From Candidatus Gastranaerophilales bacterium (GTDB lineage Bacteria; Cyanobacteriota; Vampirovibrionia; Gastranaerophilales; Gastranaerophilaceae), in the NCBI GenBank assembly GCA_944325945.1, contig CALVBW010000017.1, forward strand, positions 1 through 64,000: DNA of 64,000 nucleotides. Reading direction: 5' to 3'. Position numbers and translations under genes: made by a program. Numbering within the stretch: the stretch's first letter is position 1; every line of letters begins with the position of its first letter. The notes beneath the pieces were generated by a model that worked only from the letters and a program-made list of their open reading frames with translations, did not search any database and had not been told where the DNA came from. Of this stretch, positions 42,758-51,021 are shown piece by piece.

Positions 42758-43468
42758 ATGAAAATTTCACCGTCCTACAGGGGTCTTTTTGACACAAAAG
42801 AATCCCTTGAAAATATTTTCAAAGCCCGCGAAACCTGCGCGGATACCGGCGCAAAACTGATAATAACACCGCATGCCGCATACGAATACATCGCGGAAAT
42901 CACGTTCGGCGTATATGCGACAATACAACAAACCGTTGAAAATCTTACTATAATTGCGCCTGCTATATACAACAAAATCTACGGTTCCGTAACCACGGAC
43001 GCTGAAAAATTTGAAACCCCTTTTGGCGATTTAAGAATTGAGGCTGCGGATTTGGAAGTAAATAATAAAATTTTTGAAGCCGAAAGCGCTCTCACATGCC
43101 AGCTTCCCGTGATAAAATACCTGTTTCCGCACGTCACTGTGACACCGATTATTTACGGGTGCGAAGATTATAAAAAAATTGCCAGCATAATTAAGCGCGG
43201 AACAACCGTAATCGTAAGCAATTTAAGCCGATATGTACCTGAAAGAGAGAATATAAAACTGGATGAACAGACTTCAAGAATGATAGAGCGGAAACAAATT
43301 CAGGATCTGGATATGGAGCTTGCGGACGGCGCCATAGGGATTTGCGCGGCAATAGAATTTGCAAAGCAAAATGGCCTTGAATTTGTCAAAACAGGACACA
43401 CAAACTCCTCACAAACGAACCACGACACCTCAAATGTAGTGGGTTACGGGGGCTGGTATTTAGTCTAA
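42758..43468 (+). CDS. Memo-family protein (AmmeMemoRadiSam system protein B)
   Basis: 236 residues. Memo landmarks are present in altered form: LIITPHAAYEYIAEITFGVYA (usual PHAGYxYSG), ENLTIIAPAIYN, ETPFGDLRI (FxTPLG type), and VIVSNLSRYVP (SSDLSHY type, His replaced by Arg), ending in NVVGYGGWYLV. Memo is structurally an extradiol-dioxygenase fold; its partners AMMECR1 and a radical SAM protein are not beside it. Stop overlaps dnaX by 9 bases. Confidence 0.8.
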   Translation: MKISPSYRGLFDTKESLENIFKARETCADTGAKLIITPHAAYEYIAEITFGVYATIQQTVENLTIIAPAIYNKIYGSVTTDAEKFETPFGDLRIEAADLEVNNKIFEAESALTCQLPVIKYLFPHVTVTPIIYGCEDYKKIASIIKRGTTVIVSNLSRYVPERENIKLDEQTSRMIERKQIQDLDMELADGAIGICAAIEFAKQNGLEFVKTGHTNSSQTNHDTSNVVGYGGWYLV

Positions 43469-45301
43469 GAATTTGCCGTCAAACAAATCCACAACCATAT
43501 TCACCATATCGGAGCGCATTGTCTGATGTGCAGGAATTTTCTGTACAGCCTCTGCTTTTGCTTCCTCAATCTCCTCAGGTACCGGCAAATCTTCAACCGG
43601 AGGTTCAAGGCTTACAGGCGGCGGAGGCGCCGCATTAGACTTTGGGGCGGGAGTTTTCTCCTTTACGGGTTTATCATCCGGATGCGGAAGTCTTACAACT
43701 ATATTTGTATGATTAAACAAAGCATTTACCGCATCAGACAGAATCTGTCTTTTGTTGCCCTCTAAAAATTGTTTTAAAAGATTTTCACTGTTGATACTTA
43801 TAACAACCTTTTCGGACGAAAGCTCAACGGGATTAGCCCACTGGCGGAGAAGGGATTTTGTCGGAAGACTTGATATATTTTCAAGCAATTTGCCCCACAA
43901 AGCCGCAATATCATTGGACGAATCAACAGGCTGAGATTTCGGCATCGGTGAAAAATCTTCCGCCTTTTCAGGAGGTTCCGGCGCAACAGGTTTGACCGGC
44001 TCCGGTTCCTTCTCTTCGGAAACTTCCGGCATAACGGCTTTTACAGGCTCTTTCGGAATTTCTTTTTTAATTTCCGGTTTTGATAAAATTTCAGGCTTTG
44101 TAACCGGTGCCGGCGGGGTTTTATAAGAGGTTTGCTGCGGAGTGTGACCCGCTTCAAGTTCCGTAAGCCTTTTTTGCAAATCCTCAAGCTTTGTATTTTC
44201 AGTCAAATTCGCAAGGTCAATAATCCCGACTTCAAGCCAGAGGCGGGGGTTATTGGTTAATTTAATTTCCTTTATATATTCAGCGCACTTATCGACAAGC
44301 GACATGATTTGATGAGTTTCAACCTTGGAGGATTGTTCTTTCAAAGCGCCCAGCTGCGCTTCATTCAACTGTGTAAGTTCAAAAACAATTTCTTCGCGGC
44401 AATTCTTTACAATTAAAAGATTTTTCAAATAGTCCAGAAGGTTAGACAAAATCTGAACGGGTTCATTGCCCGAATTATAAATATTTTCGAGCATTTCAAG
44501 CGCAGATTGCGGATTTGAGGTTACAAGGGCATCTGCAAGCTTGTACAAAACATCAAACGAAATTCTTCCGAGCAGCTGATTTATGTCGTCGGTTGTAATC
44601 GCGTCTTTGCCGCCGAGAATGCTCAACTGATCCAAAAGCGCAATACTGTCGCGCATTCCGCCCGCTGAATTTTTAGCAATCGTAAACAAAGCGTCATCGG
44701 TAATATTAATTTTTTCGTTATCAGAGATATATCTCAGATGTTTAACAATATCATCGGTTGTAATTCTTCTGAAATCAAATCTCTGGCAGCGGCTCTTAAT
44801 TGTATCAAGAACTTTGTGAACTTCTGTTGTCGCAAGGATGAAAATAACGTTTTCCGGCGGTTCTTCAAGTGTTTTCAAAAGAGAATTGAATGCCGTATTA
44901 GAAAGCATATGGACTTCGTCGATAATATAGATTTTGTATTTGCCGTAAACCGGTGCATAGAGAATTTTTTCCAGAATATTTTGAGTATCTTCAACTTTTC
45001 TGTTGCTTGCGGCATCGATTTCAATAACATCCATGGGAACGGCGTTTGTAATATCCACACAGCTTTCACACACACCGCAGGGGTTAATCGTAGGTCCTTG
45101 CTTGCAATTTAAAGATTTTGCAAAAATACGTGCGGTGGAAGTTTTTCCCGTTCCGCGTGGACCCGTAAACAAATACGCGTGCGAAATTTTGTTAAGCTCA
45201 ATCGCGTTTGTAAGAGCATTTTTAATATGATCCTGTCCCACAAGCTCATCAAGCTTTTGCGGACGGTATTTGCGGTATAGCGGTATGTATTTATCGTTCA
45301 T
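43460..45301 (-). CDS. dnaX: DNA polymerase III subunit gamma/tau
   Basis: 613 residues from ATG 45301 (the longer frame to 45337 adds 12 non-family residues). YRKYRPQKLDELVGQDHIKNAL, Walker A GPRGTGKTST, a zinc finger (CKQGPTINPCGVCESC), Walker B IYIIDEVHML, and IKSRCQRFDFRRI. A Pro/Glu-rich hinge (about 395-480) leads to a C-terminal tau-like domain. Predicted leaderless: TGC-TATAAT 6 bases before the ATG. Confidence 0.96.
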   Translation of the reverse strand: MNDKYIPLYRKYRPQKLDELVGQDHIKNALTNAIELNKISHAYLFTGPRGTGKTSTARIFAKSLNCKQGPTINPCGVCESCVDITNAVPMDVIEIDAASNRKVEDTQNILEKILYAPVYGKYKIYIIDEVHMLSNTAFNSLLKTLEEPPENVIFILATTEVHKVLDTIKSRCQRFDFRRITTDDIVKHLRYISDNEKINITDDALFTIAKNSAGGMRDSIALLDQLSILGGKDAITTDDINQLLGRISFDVLYKLADALVTSNPQSALEMLENIYNSGNEPVQILSNLLDYLKNLLIVKNCREEIVFELTQLNEAQLGALKEQSSKVETHQIMSLVDKCAEYIKEIKLTNNPRLWLEVGIIDLANLTENTKLEDLQKRLTELEAGHTPQQTSYKTPPAPVTKPEILSKPEIKKEIPKEPVKAVMPEVSEEKEPEPVKPVAPEPPEKAEDFSPMPKSQPVDSSNDIAALWGKLLENISSLPTKSLLRQWANPVELSSEKVVISINSENLLKQFLEGNKRQILSDAVNALFNHTNIVVRLPHPDDKPVKEKTPAPKSNAAPPPPVSLEPPVEDLPVPEEIEEAKAEAVQKIPAHQTMRSDMVNMVVDLFDGKFLD

Positions 45302-45307
45302 GATATA

Positions 45308-45316
45308 ATTATAGCA
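45308..45316 (-). promoter_or_regulatory. Extended -10 of dnaX (leaderless)
   Basis: On the minus strand TGC-TATAAT (box 45308-45313), 6 bases before ATG 45301. Confidence 0.6.
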
Positions 45317-45343
45317 AAACATAATCAAATTGGACAACAGTTT

Positions 45344-46246
45344 ATGAACATAATTAAACCTGAAAAATTAAAAAAAGGCGACACAATCGGAATTCTTGCG
45401 ACCTCAGGCGCTATAGAGGATAAAGAAAGCATATTACGCGCGAAAAAATTTTTTGAAACACTCGGCTATAATGTTACTTTAAGCGATAATGCATTTGAAG
45501 AATTTCACGGTATGGCGGGAGAGGACGAAAAAAGGCTTGGAGAACTTCACCGATTTTTCAAAACTCCCGAAATCAACGCCATAATCTGCATGCGCGGGGG
45601 CTATGGCGCCATAAGGCTTATCAAAAAGATTGATTACGATTTAATCCGCGAAAATCCGAAAATTTTTTGCGGGTATTCTGATATTACGGCGCTCTGCGCA
45701 ATGTTTTTGAAAAAATCAAATCTTATGACATTTCACGGGCCGATGGCATCAGGTGATTTCGGGGCGGAAAATCCCGACAAATTCACCGTACAATCGTTTT
45801 TTAATGCCGTCACCGCTGATGAATTAATGTTTAAGCCCGACCCGCCGAAGATTTACAAATCTGGCAGAGCAGAGGGAATTTTGTGGGGAGGAAATCTTGC
45901 GACCCTTGTATCGCTTTGCGGACAGGATTTTATACCGGATGAAGATTTTATATTTTTTGCGGAAGATTTGAACGAACCCGCATACAAAATCGACAGAATG
46001 ATGACACAATTAATTAATATTGATAAATTCTCAAGCAATATCAAAGGAATCGTACCTGGCGACTTTTTGGATATTGACAACCCCGAACGGCTTGATGAAT
46101 TATTTATAGAAATCGGTGAAAAACTTAACATACCCGTAATCGGCGGGTTTAAGATTACGCACGGAACTCAAAAAATTACCCTGCCATACGGTGCAAAAGT
46201 ATTCCTCGACGGAAAGGGGATAATAAGTAAGGGAATAAGAGAATAG
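45344..46246 (+). CDS. ldcA: LD-carboxypeptidase (peptidase S66, LdcA type)
   Basis: 300 residues. GDTIGILATSGAI at the start, INAIICMRGGYGAIRLI, nucleophile region FCGYSDITAL (Ser), FHGPMAS, GNLATLVSLCG, FAEDLNEP (Glu), and the His in GGFKITHG form the S66 Ser-Glu-His set. Removes the terminal D-Ala from murein tetrapeptides in the cytoplasm during peptidoglycan recycling. Divergent from dnaX. Confidence 0.92.
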   Translation: MNIIKPEKLKKGDTIGILATSGAIEDKESILRAKKFFETLGYNVTLSDNAFEEFHGMAGEDEKRLGELHRFFKTPEINAIICMRGGYGAIRLIKKIDYDLIRENPKIFCGYSDITALCAMFLKKSNLMTFHGPMASGDFGAENPDKFTVQSFFNAVTADELMFKPDPPKIYKSGRAEGILWGGNLATLVSLCGQDFIPDEDFIFFAEDLNEPAYKIDRMMTQLINIDKFSSNIKGIVPGDFLDIDNPERLDELFIEIGEKLNIPVIGGFKITHGTQKITLPYGAKVFLDGKGIISKGIRE

Positions 46247-46428
46247 GGGAATACGTTGTTTCTAAAAGCTATCTGAGCGGATTTTTCCAATATCAATTTT
46301 ATTAAACACTTATTCACCTATTCACTTATTTACCTATTCACTTATCTTAAACATTAAAATTATATTAATTATCTTTAAAACTAAAATTTTTTGAGCTAAA
46401 ATTTTAGAAGGAAATGGAGTAAAACAAA
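46247..46428. other. Intergenic region with short tandem repeats before nifU
   Basis: About 180 bases. A 16-base unit (ACTTATTCACCTATTC) is present twice in tandem with one mismatch at 46308-46339, plus a third partial unit. A related sequence in inverted orientation overlaps the end of ldcA (about 46226-46254). An inverted repeat (CTAAAATTTT) lies at about 46381-46407, just before the nifU GGAG ribosome site. Confidence 0.6.
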
Positions 46429-47256
46429 ATGTGGGATTATTCGGAAAAAGTAATGGATCACTACAGAAACCCCAGAAATGTCGGCAAAATTGACGATGCG
46501 GATGCTGTCGGAAATGCCGGTTCATTATCCTGCGGTGACCAGTTGAAAATATATTTAAAAATAAAAGATAATATTGTAACGGATGCTAAATTTCAGACTT
46601 TCGGCTGCGGCTCTGCCGTTGCAAGTTCAAGCATTTTAACCGAAATGATTATCGGAAAATCAGTAGACGAAGTCAGAAAAATTACCAACAAAGATATTGC
46701 AGATGAATTGGGCGGACTGCCGCCTGAGAAGATGCACTGCTCGGTTATGGGCTATGAAGCGCTTGAAGATGCTCTGAAAAATTGGGGCGATTATCAGGAT
46801 CTGGATGATTTGAGAGAGCCGGAAAAAGCACAAAAAATCGTCTGCACCTGCTTTAACGTAACCGAAAACGTAATTTGGGATGCGATTAAACAAAACGGAC
46901 TCAAAACCGTTGAAGAAGTTACAAACTACACCAAAGCAGGCGGTGCCTGCGGCAAATGTAAAGGGCTTATTCAAGACATAATCAATACTTACTATGAAAA
47001 AGAAAAGTCCGAACAAAAACTTTCTCCGACCCAGAGAATTTTGAAAATAAACAACATAATTGAAACCCAAATCTCCCCCGAGCTGCAAAAAGACGGCGGG
47101 GACATTAACCTTGTTGACATACAGGACAACAAAATTTACGTAAAACTTCACGGCAAATGTTCCTCCTGCAAAAATGCAACCCTGACAATAAAAAGATTTG
47201 TGGAACAGACGCTTAAAACCGCACTGGACGAAGATATTGAGGTTATAGATGTATGA
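46429..47256 (+). CDS. nifU: Iron-sulfur scaffold protein NifU (three-domain)
   Basis: 275 residues, full-length NifU: an IscU-like N-domain (DHYRNPRNVGKI, SLSCGDQL, TFGCGSAVASSS, MHCSVMGYEAL), a central BFD-like [2Fe-2S] domain (CTCFNVTENVI, GGACGKCKG), and a C-terminal Nfu domain with CSSC (KCSSCKNATLTI). Serves as general Fe-S scaffold in anaerobes that use the NIF-type system. Overlaps nifS by 4 bases. Confidence 0.96.
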   Translation: MWDYSEKVMDHYRNPRNVGKIDDADAVGNAGSLSCGDQLKIYLKIKDNIVTDAKFQTFGCGSAVASSSILTEMIIGKSVDEVRKITNKDIADELGGLPPEKMHCSVMGYEALEDALKNWGDYQDLDDLREPEKAQKIVCTCFNVTENVIWDAIKQNGLKTVEEVTNYTKAGGACGKCKGLIQDIINTYYEKEKSEQKLSPTQRILKINNIIETQISPELQKDGGDINLVDIQDNKIYVKLHGKCSSCKNATLTIKRFVEQTLKTALDEDIEVIDV

Positions 47257-48437
47257 TATATTTAGACAACAACGCAACAACAAAAATAGATGAACGTGTT
47301 CTTGACGCTATGATGCCGTATTTTAAAGAAGAATACGCAAACCCGTCAAGCATGTATAATTTCAGCAAAAAAGCCTCAAATGCACTTAAAGAAGCAAGAG
47401 GAGTTTTGAAAGACTTTTTAAACGCAAAAGACGAAAAAGAAATTATTTTCACCTCCTGCGGCTCTGAAAGCGCTAATACCGCGATAAAAGGGGTTTTGAA
47501 CTACAATAAATCAAAAAAACACATTATAACTACAAAAGTTGAACACCCGTGCGTTTTGAACCTTTATCAAACACTGGAAAAACAGGGGTACAAAGTTGAC
47601 TATATAGGCGTAAATTCAAACGGCGACTTAGATTTGGAACAATTGGAAGCCGCAATAACACCTGATACGGCGCTGGTATCCGTTATGTGGGCTAACAACG
47701 AAACAGGAGTTATTTTCCCGATTAAAAAGATTTCCGAAATTATAAAATCAAAAAGCCCTGATACCAAATTTTTCGTGGACGCTGTTCAGGCCGCCGGAAA
47801 AATTCCTCTTGACGTACAGGAAAACGGAATTGATTTACTCGGAATTTCAGGTCACAAATTCCACGCACCAAAAGGCGTCGGCGCATTATACGTAAATTCA
47901 AAAACACTTATCACACCCCTAATCGTCGGCGGTCATCAGGAACGCGGCAAACGCGCAGGAACCGAAAATGTGCCTTACATAGCAGGACTGGCAAAAGCCG
48001 CCGAACTTGCAATGGACGGATTGAAATACGAAGCAACGGAAGTCAAACGTTTGAGAGATAAACTTGAAAAAAATATTCTGAAAAATATATACAATTCCAG
48101 ACTCAATACAGGCGTTTCCAATAGAGTTCCGAATACAACAAATATTGGGTTTGAATACGTCGAGGGTGAACTTATTCTGCTCCACATGAGTGATTTGGGA
48201 ATCTGTGCAAGTTCAGGCAGTGCCTGCACATCGGGTTCACTGGAGCCGAGCCACGTTTTAAGAGCCATGAATGTTCCTTTCACCGCAATTCACGGCAGCA
48301 TAAGATTTTCATTGAGCAGATTTACTACAGAAAAAGAAATTGATTATGTCAGTGAAAAATTGCCCGAAATTATCGAAAAAATTACGGCGATTTCACCCTA
48401 TCAGGATGAGCTTGCAGCACTAAAAGCCCACAAATAA
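47253..48437 (+). CDS. nifS: Cysteine desulfurase NifS
   Basis: 394 residues. YLDNNATTKIDERVL, TSCGSESANTAIKG, PLP Lys in ISGHKFHAPKGVGALY, RAGTENV, and the active-site Cys in SSGSACTSGSLEPSHVL. Supplies sulfur to NifU. No isc, suf or nitrogenase genes nearby; the pair is a housekeeping Fe-S system. Confidence 0.96.
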   Translation: MIYLDNNATTKIDERVLDAMMPYFKEEYANPSSMYNFSKKASNALKEARGVLKDFLNAKDEKEIIFTSCGSESANTAIKGVLNYNKSKKHIITTKVEHPCVLNLYQTLEKQGYKVDYIGVNSNGDLDLEQLEAAITPDTALVSVMWANNETGVIFPIKKISEIIKSKSPDTKFFVDAVQAAGKIPLDVQENGIDLLGISGHKFHAPKGVGALYVNSKTLITPLIVGGHQERGKRAGTENVPYIAGLAKAAELAMDGLKYEATEVKRLRDKLEKNILKNIYNSRLNTGVSNRVPNTTNIGFEYVEGELILLHMSDLGICASSGSACTSGSLEPSHVLRAMNVPFTAIHGSIRFSLSRFTTEKEIDYVSEKLPEIIEKITAISPYQDELAALKAHK

Positions 48438-48519
48438 TTACTAATTGTAAAGATTACACCCGTAAAACGGCAAAAAATCCCGTGCTTTGATTTAATATTA
48501 AAAAAAGGGATATATTACA

Positions 48520-49944
48520 ATGCGAATACAAAATATCAACTACAATTATACACCGGCATTTGGCTACAATAAAAGATTAAATAAACAACTTACTCAAAAG
48601 CTTGATCAGGCAAAGCCGGATGACGAAATGGCAAATACCATAAGAAATCTGAACAATTTTTGCAACTCAACCGAAGAATTAGTCCGCACAAGCAAAGATT
48701 ATGAGGAAGAAGACGATTATCTTTCCGCACTGGCGCGCACTAAAATTGCACTTGCCGAACTTGTTGATCTGAAATATCCCGAGTTAAACTACGCTGAGCG
48801 AGAACAAAAATCATATTTAAGTGAAATCAAAAAAAATGCAAAAGATCTAAAAAATTCAGAAAACGAAGATGACGATCTGCCGTGGCAGCAATATTTAGCC
48901 GAAGAATTTTATCAGGTTTTAAGCTACGATCCGGATTATGAAATAGCTGCCTATGATGATATTGCATTCAATTCTTCAAAGGACGAACAACAGGCTGCGG
49001 ACAATTCCGTAAATTCCGCAGACCCGACAGATAAATACGCACAGATATCAACGGCAATAGAATCTCTCGGACAGATTCCCTCGATAATTGAACGTTTTAC
49101 GCCTACATTTTCCAGCCCCAAAGGATTTGAAAGTCTCGGAGGTATGGTTGAGCTAAAAGACGAATTAAACGACAAAATAATTTATCCGGCAACACATCCA
49201 GAGGAAGCGAAGCTGGATTTTGAAGAATACGGCAAAAGACAACCCCGCGGGATAATGCTTTACGGACCTCCCGGCTGCGGCAAAACCTCTATTGTGGAGG
49301 CAATGGCTATGGAATCAAAACTTCCGTTGTTTAAATTAAAAATAAGCAAAGCCGGCTCTAAATACATTAACGAAACATCACAAAATTACGAACGCGTGTT
49401 CCGATACGTTGCCGAATGCGCCCAGATGATAGGTGAACCCTGTTTTCTGTTTATAGATGAAATAGACGGATTTTCAAAGGGCAGAGACGATGACAATTCA
49501 AATGAAGATTTGAAACAAATTGGTACACTTTTGAATTTGATAGAAACCGCAAGGGACAGAAATATTGTTGTTATCGGTGCCACGAATAAATATGATATAG
49601 TGGATGACGCGATTAAACGCAGGTTTGACGAACAGGTTTATATAGGCATGCCTGATATGGAAACGAGAGAAGAAGTTCTTAAAAAATCACTTTCTCAGCG
49701 GCTTAAAGGTGTAACCTTATCCGAGAATGCCGAAGCTCTGCACGAAATTGCCTCCAGATTGGAAAGTTTTCCGACAAGCGCAATCATAATTCTCACTGAT
49801 AAAGCCTCTGACCGCGCAAGAAAAGACGGCAGACGTAATATTTTAAAAGAAGATTTTTACGATGCAATAGACAAAAATCAAAATCTTAAAATCAAAGAAA
49901 ATAATTACAAAGAAGAACGCAGAAGAACACGCATCGGTTTCTGA
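48520..49944 (+). CDS. AAA+ ATPase with long acidic N-terminal region
   Basis: 474 residues. The N-terminal 200 residues are helical, acidic and unfamiliar, opening MRIQNINYNYTPAFG. The AAA module (about 205-430) has LGGMVELKDELNDKI (as in FtsH/Cdc48-type cassettes), Walker A GPPGCGKTS, Walker B CFLFIDEIDG, sensor 1 GATN and RRFDEQVYIGMPD. A single cassette with no protease or membrane segment. Substrate unknown. AAAGGG Shine-Dalgarno. Confidence 0.82.
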   Translation: MRIQNINYNYTPAFGYNKRLNKQLTQKLDQAKPDDEMANTIRNLNNFCNSTEELVRTSKDYEEEDDYLSALARTKIALAELVDLKYPELNYAEREQKSYLSEIKKNAKDLKNSENEDDDLPWQQYLAEEFYQVLSYDPDYEIAAYDDIAFNSSKDEQQAADNSVNSADPTDKYAQISTAIESLGQIPSIIERFTPTFSSPKGFESLGGMVELKDELNDKIIYPATHPEEAKLDFEEYGKRQPRGIMLYGPPGCGKTSIVEAMAMESKLPLFKLKISKAGSKYINETSQNYERVFRYVAECAQMIGEPCFLFIDEIDGFSKGRDDDNSNEDLKQIGTLLNLIETARDRNIVVIGATNKYDIVDDAIKRRFDEQVYIGMPDMETREEVLKKSLSQRLKGVTLSENAEALHEIASRLESFPTSAIIILTDKASDRARKDGRRNILKEDFYDAIDKNQNLKIKENNYKEERRRTRIGF

Positions 49945-49996
49945 TAAGCTTACGTCTAAAGTCCTATATAAATTTCAAATTTAGTGCTTTTGCAGT

Positions 49997-50016
49997 AGGC
50001 GAAAATGCCTGTTTTT
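49997..50016 (+). terminator. Probable terminator after the AAA ATPase gene
   Basis: A short stem AGGC-GAAAAT-GCCT followed by G and five Ts. Weak stem, so moderate confidence. Confidence 0.45.
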
Positions 50017-50091
50017 GTCTTTTTTCAAACTCCTGAAATGTAGAATAGAATTCACTCTTAAAAAATTCTATCCTGATTTTAAGGAGTGAAT

Positions 50092-51021
50092 ATGAAAAAA
50101 TATTTAATAATTGTACTGATATTTTTTGCAGCCAACCTTAGTGTACAGGCAGGACCGTACACTCCGACTCTCGGCAAAATAGAAAATGTACTTTACGGAT
50201 TTCAATATGATAATGAAGATGATTCCTCCAGACTTGCCCGAATTGAAGAAAGCGTCTACGGCATGTCATCTGCCGGAGATGTCGGAAAACGTATGGCAAA
50301 ATTAAAAAATGACCTGTCAGCCGACCTCATAGGACACGAAATTGAACCTAAAGAAGACACCTTCCGCGAGGACGATTGGGTTGAAGAAATTCCTAAGGCT
50401 GATGCAAATATTCAATATCCGGCTGTGGATGAGCTGGAAATGAGAGTATTTAACAACAAATTCCCGCAAAAAGATATAAAAGAAAGGCTTTCCGCGCTTG
50501 AGGAAAAAACTTTCGGACAAACATTTAATGATGATTTAGCCTCACGCACGGACAGGCTTAAAGCGGAATTAAAGCCCTCGAGCTTTATGGATAATGCAAT
50601 TGCCCAATCTTCAAACGATTTTTATGACGATGAAGATGTAATAACACTGGACAAAAGCTACCACCTTGACCGCTATGAATCTCCAAACATGTTTGATTAT
50701 GATGCATATAATGCAGCGCACCCAAAAAACAGCGGGTTTTTCAAGCCTAAAAAAGCAAATATAACAACCGTAGAAAACGCTGTTTTAAATCAATCATTTA
50801 AAGATGAATCAATGGAAAAACGACTTTCGCGGCTCGAATATGCAATGTTCGGAACGAATTTTGCACAGGACGACACACAAACACGTGCCGAAAGAATTGC
50901 AAGCGCATACCATGCACAAAAAAGTTCCGCAAAATATGACAGCAATAAATTTACGCAAAACATGGCAACCGCAATGCAGATAGGAACACTAATTCTAATG
51001 GTGCTTGCCTGCATACTCTAG
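50092..51021 (+). CDS. Exported protein with three copies of an E-R-L-E...FG repeat
   Basis: 309 residues from ATG 50092, five bases after AAGGAG. Signal peptide 1-20 (FFAANLSVQA). Three diverged repeats of about 45 residues share the plan E-x-x-V/L-x-G/N-x-x-F/Y, then R-L-x-x-L/I-E-x-x-x-Y/F-G, then R-x-x-x-L/I: near 29-75 (KIENVLYGFQ, RLARIEESVYG), near 113-160 (ELEMRVFNNKF, RLSALEEKTFG) and near 223-270 (TVENAVLNQSF, RLSRLEYAMFG). A C-terminal hydrophobic segment (IGTLILMVLACIL) ends the protein. Function unknown. Stop overlaps the AsmA-like gene by 4 bases. Confidence 0.8.
   Translation: MKKYLIIVLIFFAANLSVQAGPYTPTLGKIENVLYGFQYDNEDDSSRLARIEESVYGMSSAGDVGKRMAKLKNDLSADLIGHEIEPKEDTFREDDWVEEIPKADANIQYPAVDELEMRVFNNKFPQKDIKERLSALEEKTFGQTFNDDLASRTDRLKAELKPSSFMDNAIAQSSNDFYDDEDVITLDKSYHLDRYESPNMFDYDAYNAAHPKNSGFFKPKKANITTVENAVLNQSFKDESMEKRLSRLEYAMFGTNFAQDDTQTRAERIASAYHAQKSSAKYDSNKFTQNMATAMQIGTLILMVLACIL

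Noticed and set aside
43950-44150. Programmed frameshift site inside dnaX (tau/gamma type)
   Set aside because: An A-run is present in the hinge region but the A-AAA-AAG heptamer is not in the needed reading phase.
46308-46346. Possible CRISPR-like repeat
   Set aside because: Units are directly abutting with no spacers and only two to three copies; no cas genes in the window.
46660-47283. 207-codon open frame antisense to nifU
   Set aside because: It mirrors the codon periodicity of nifU, is rich in Phe/Val/Cys as expected for antisense reading, and has no ribosome site.
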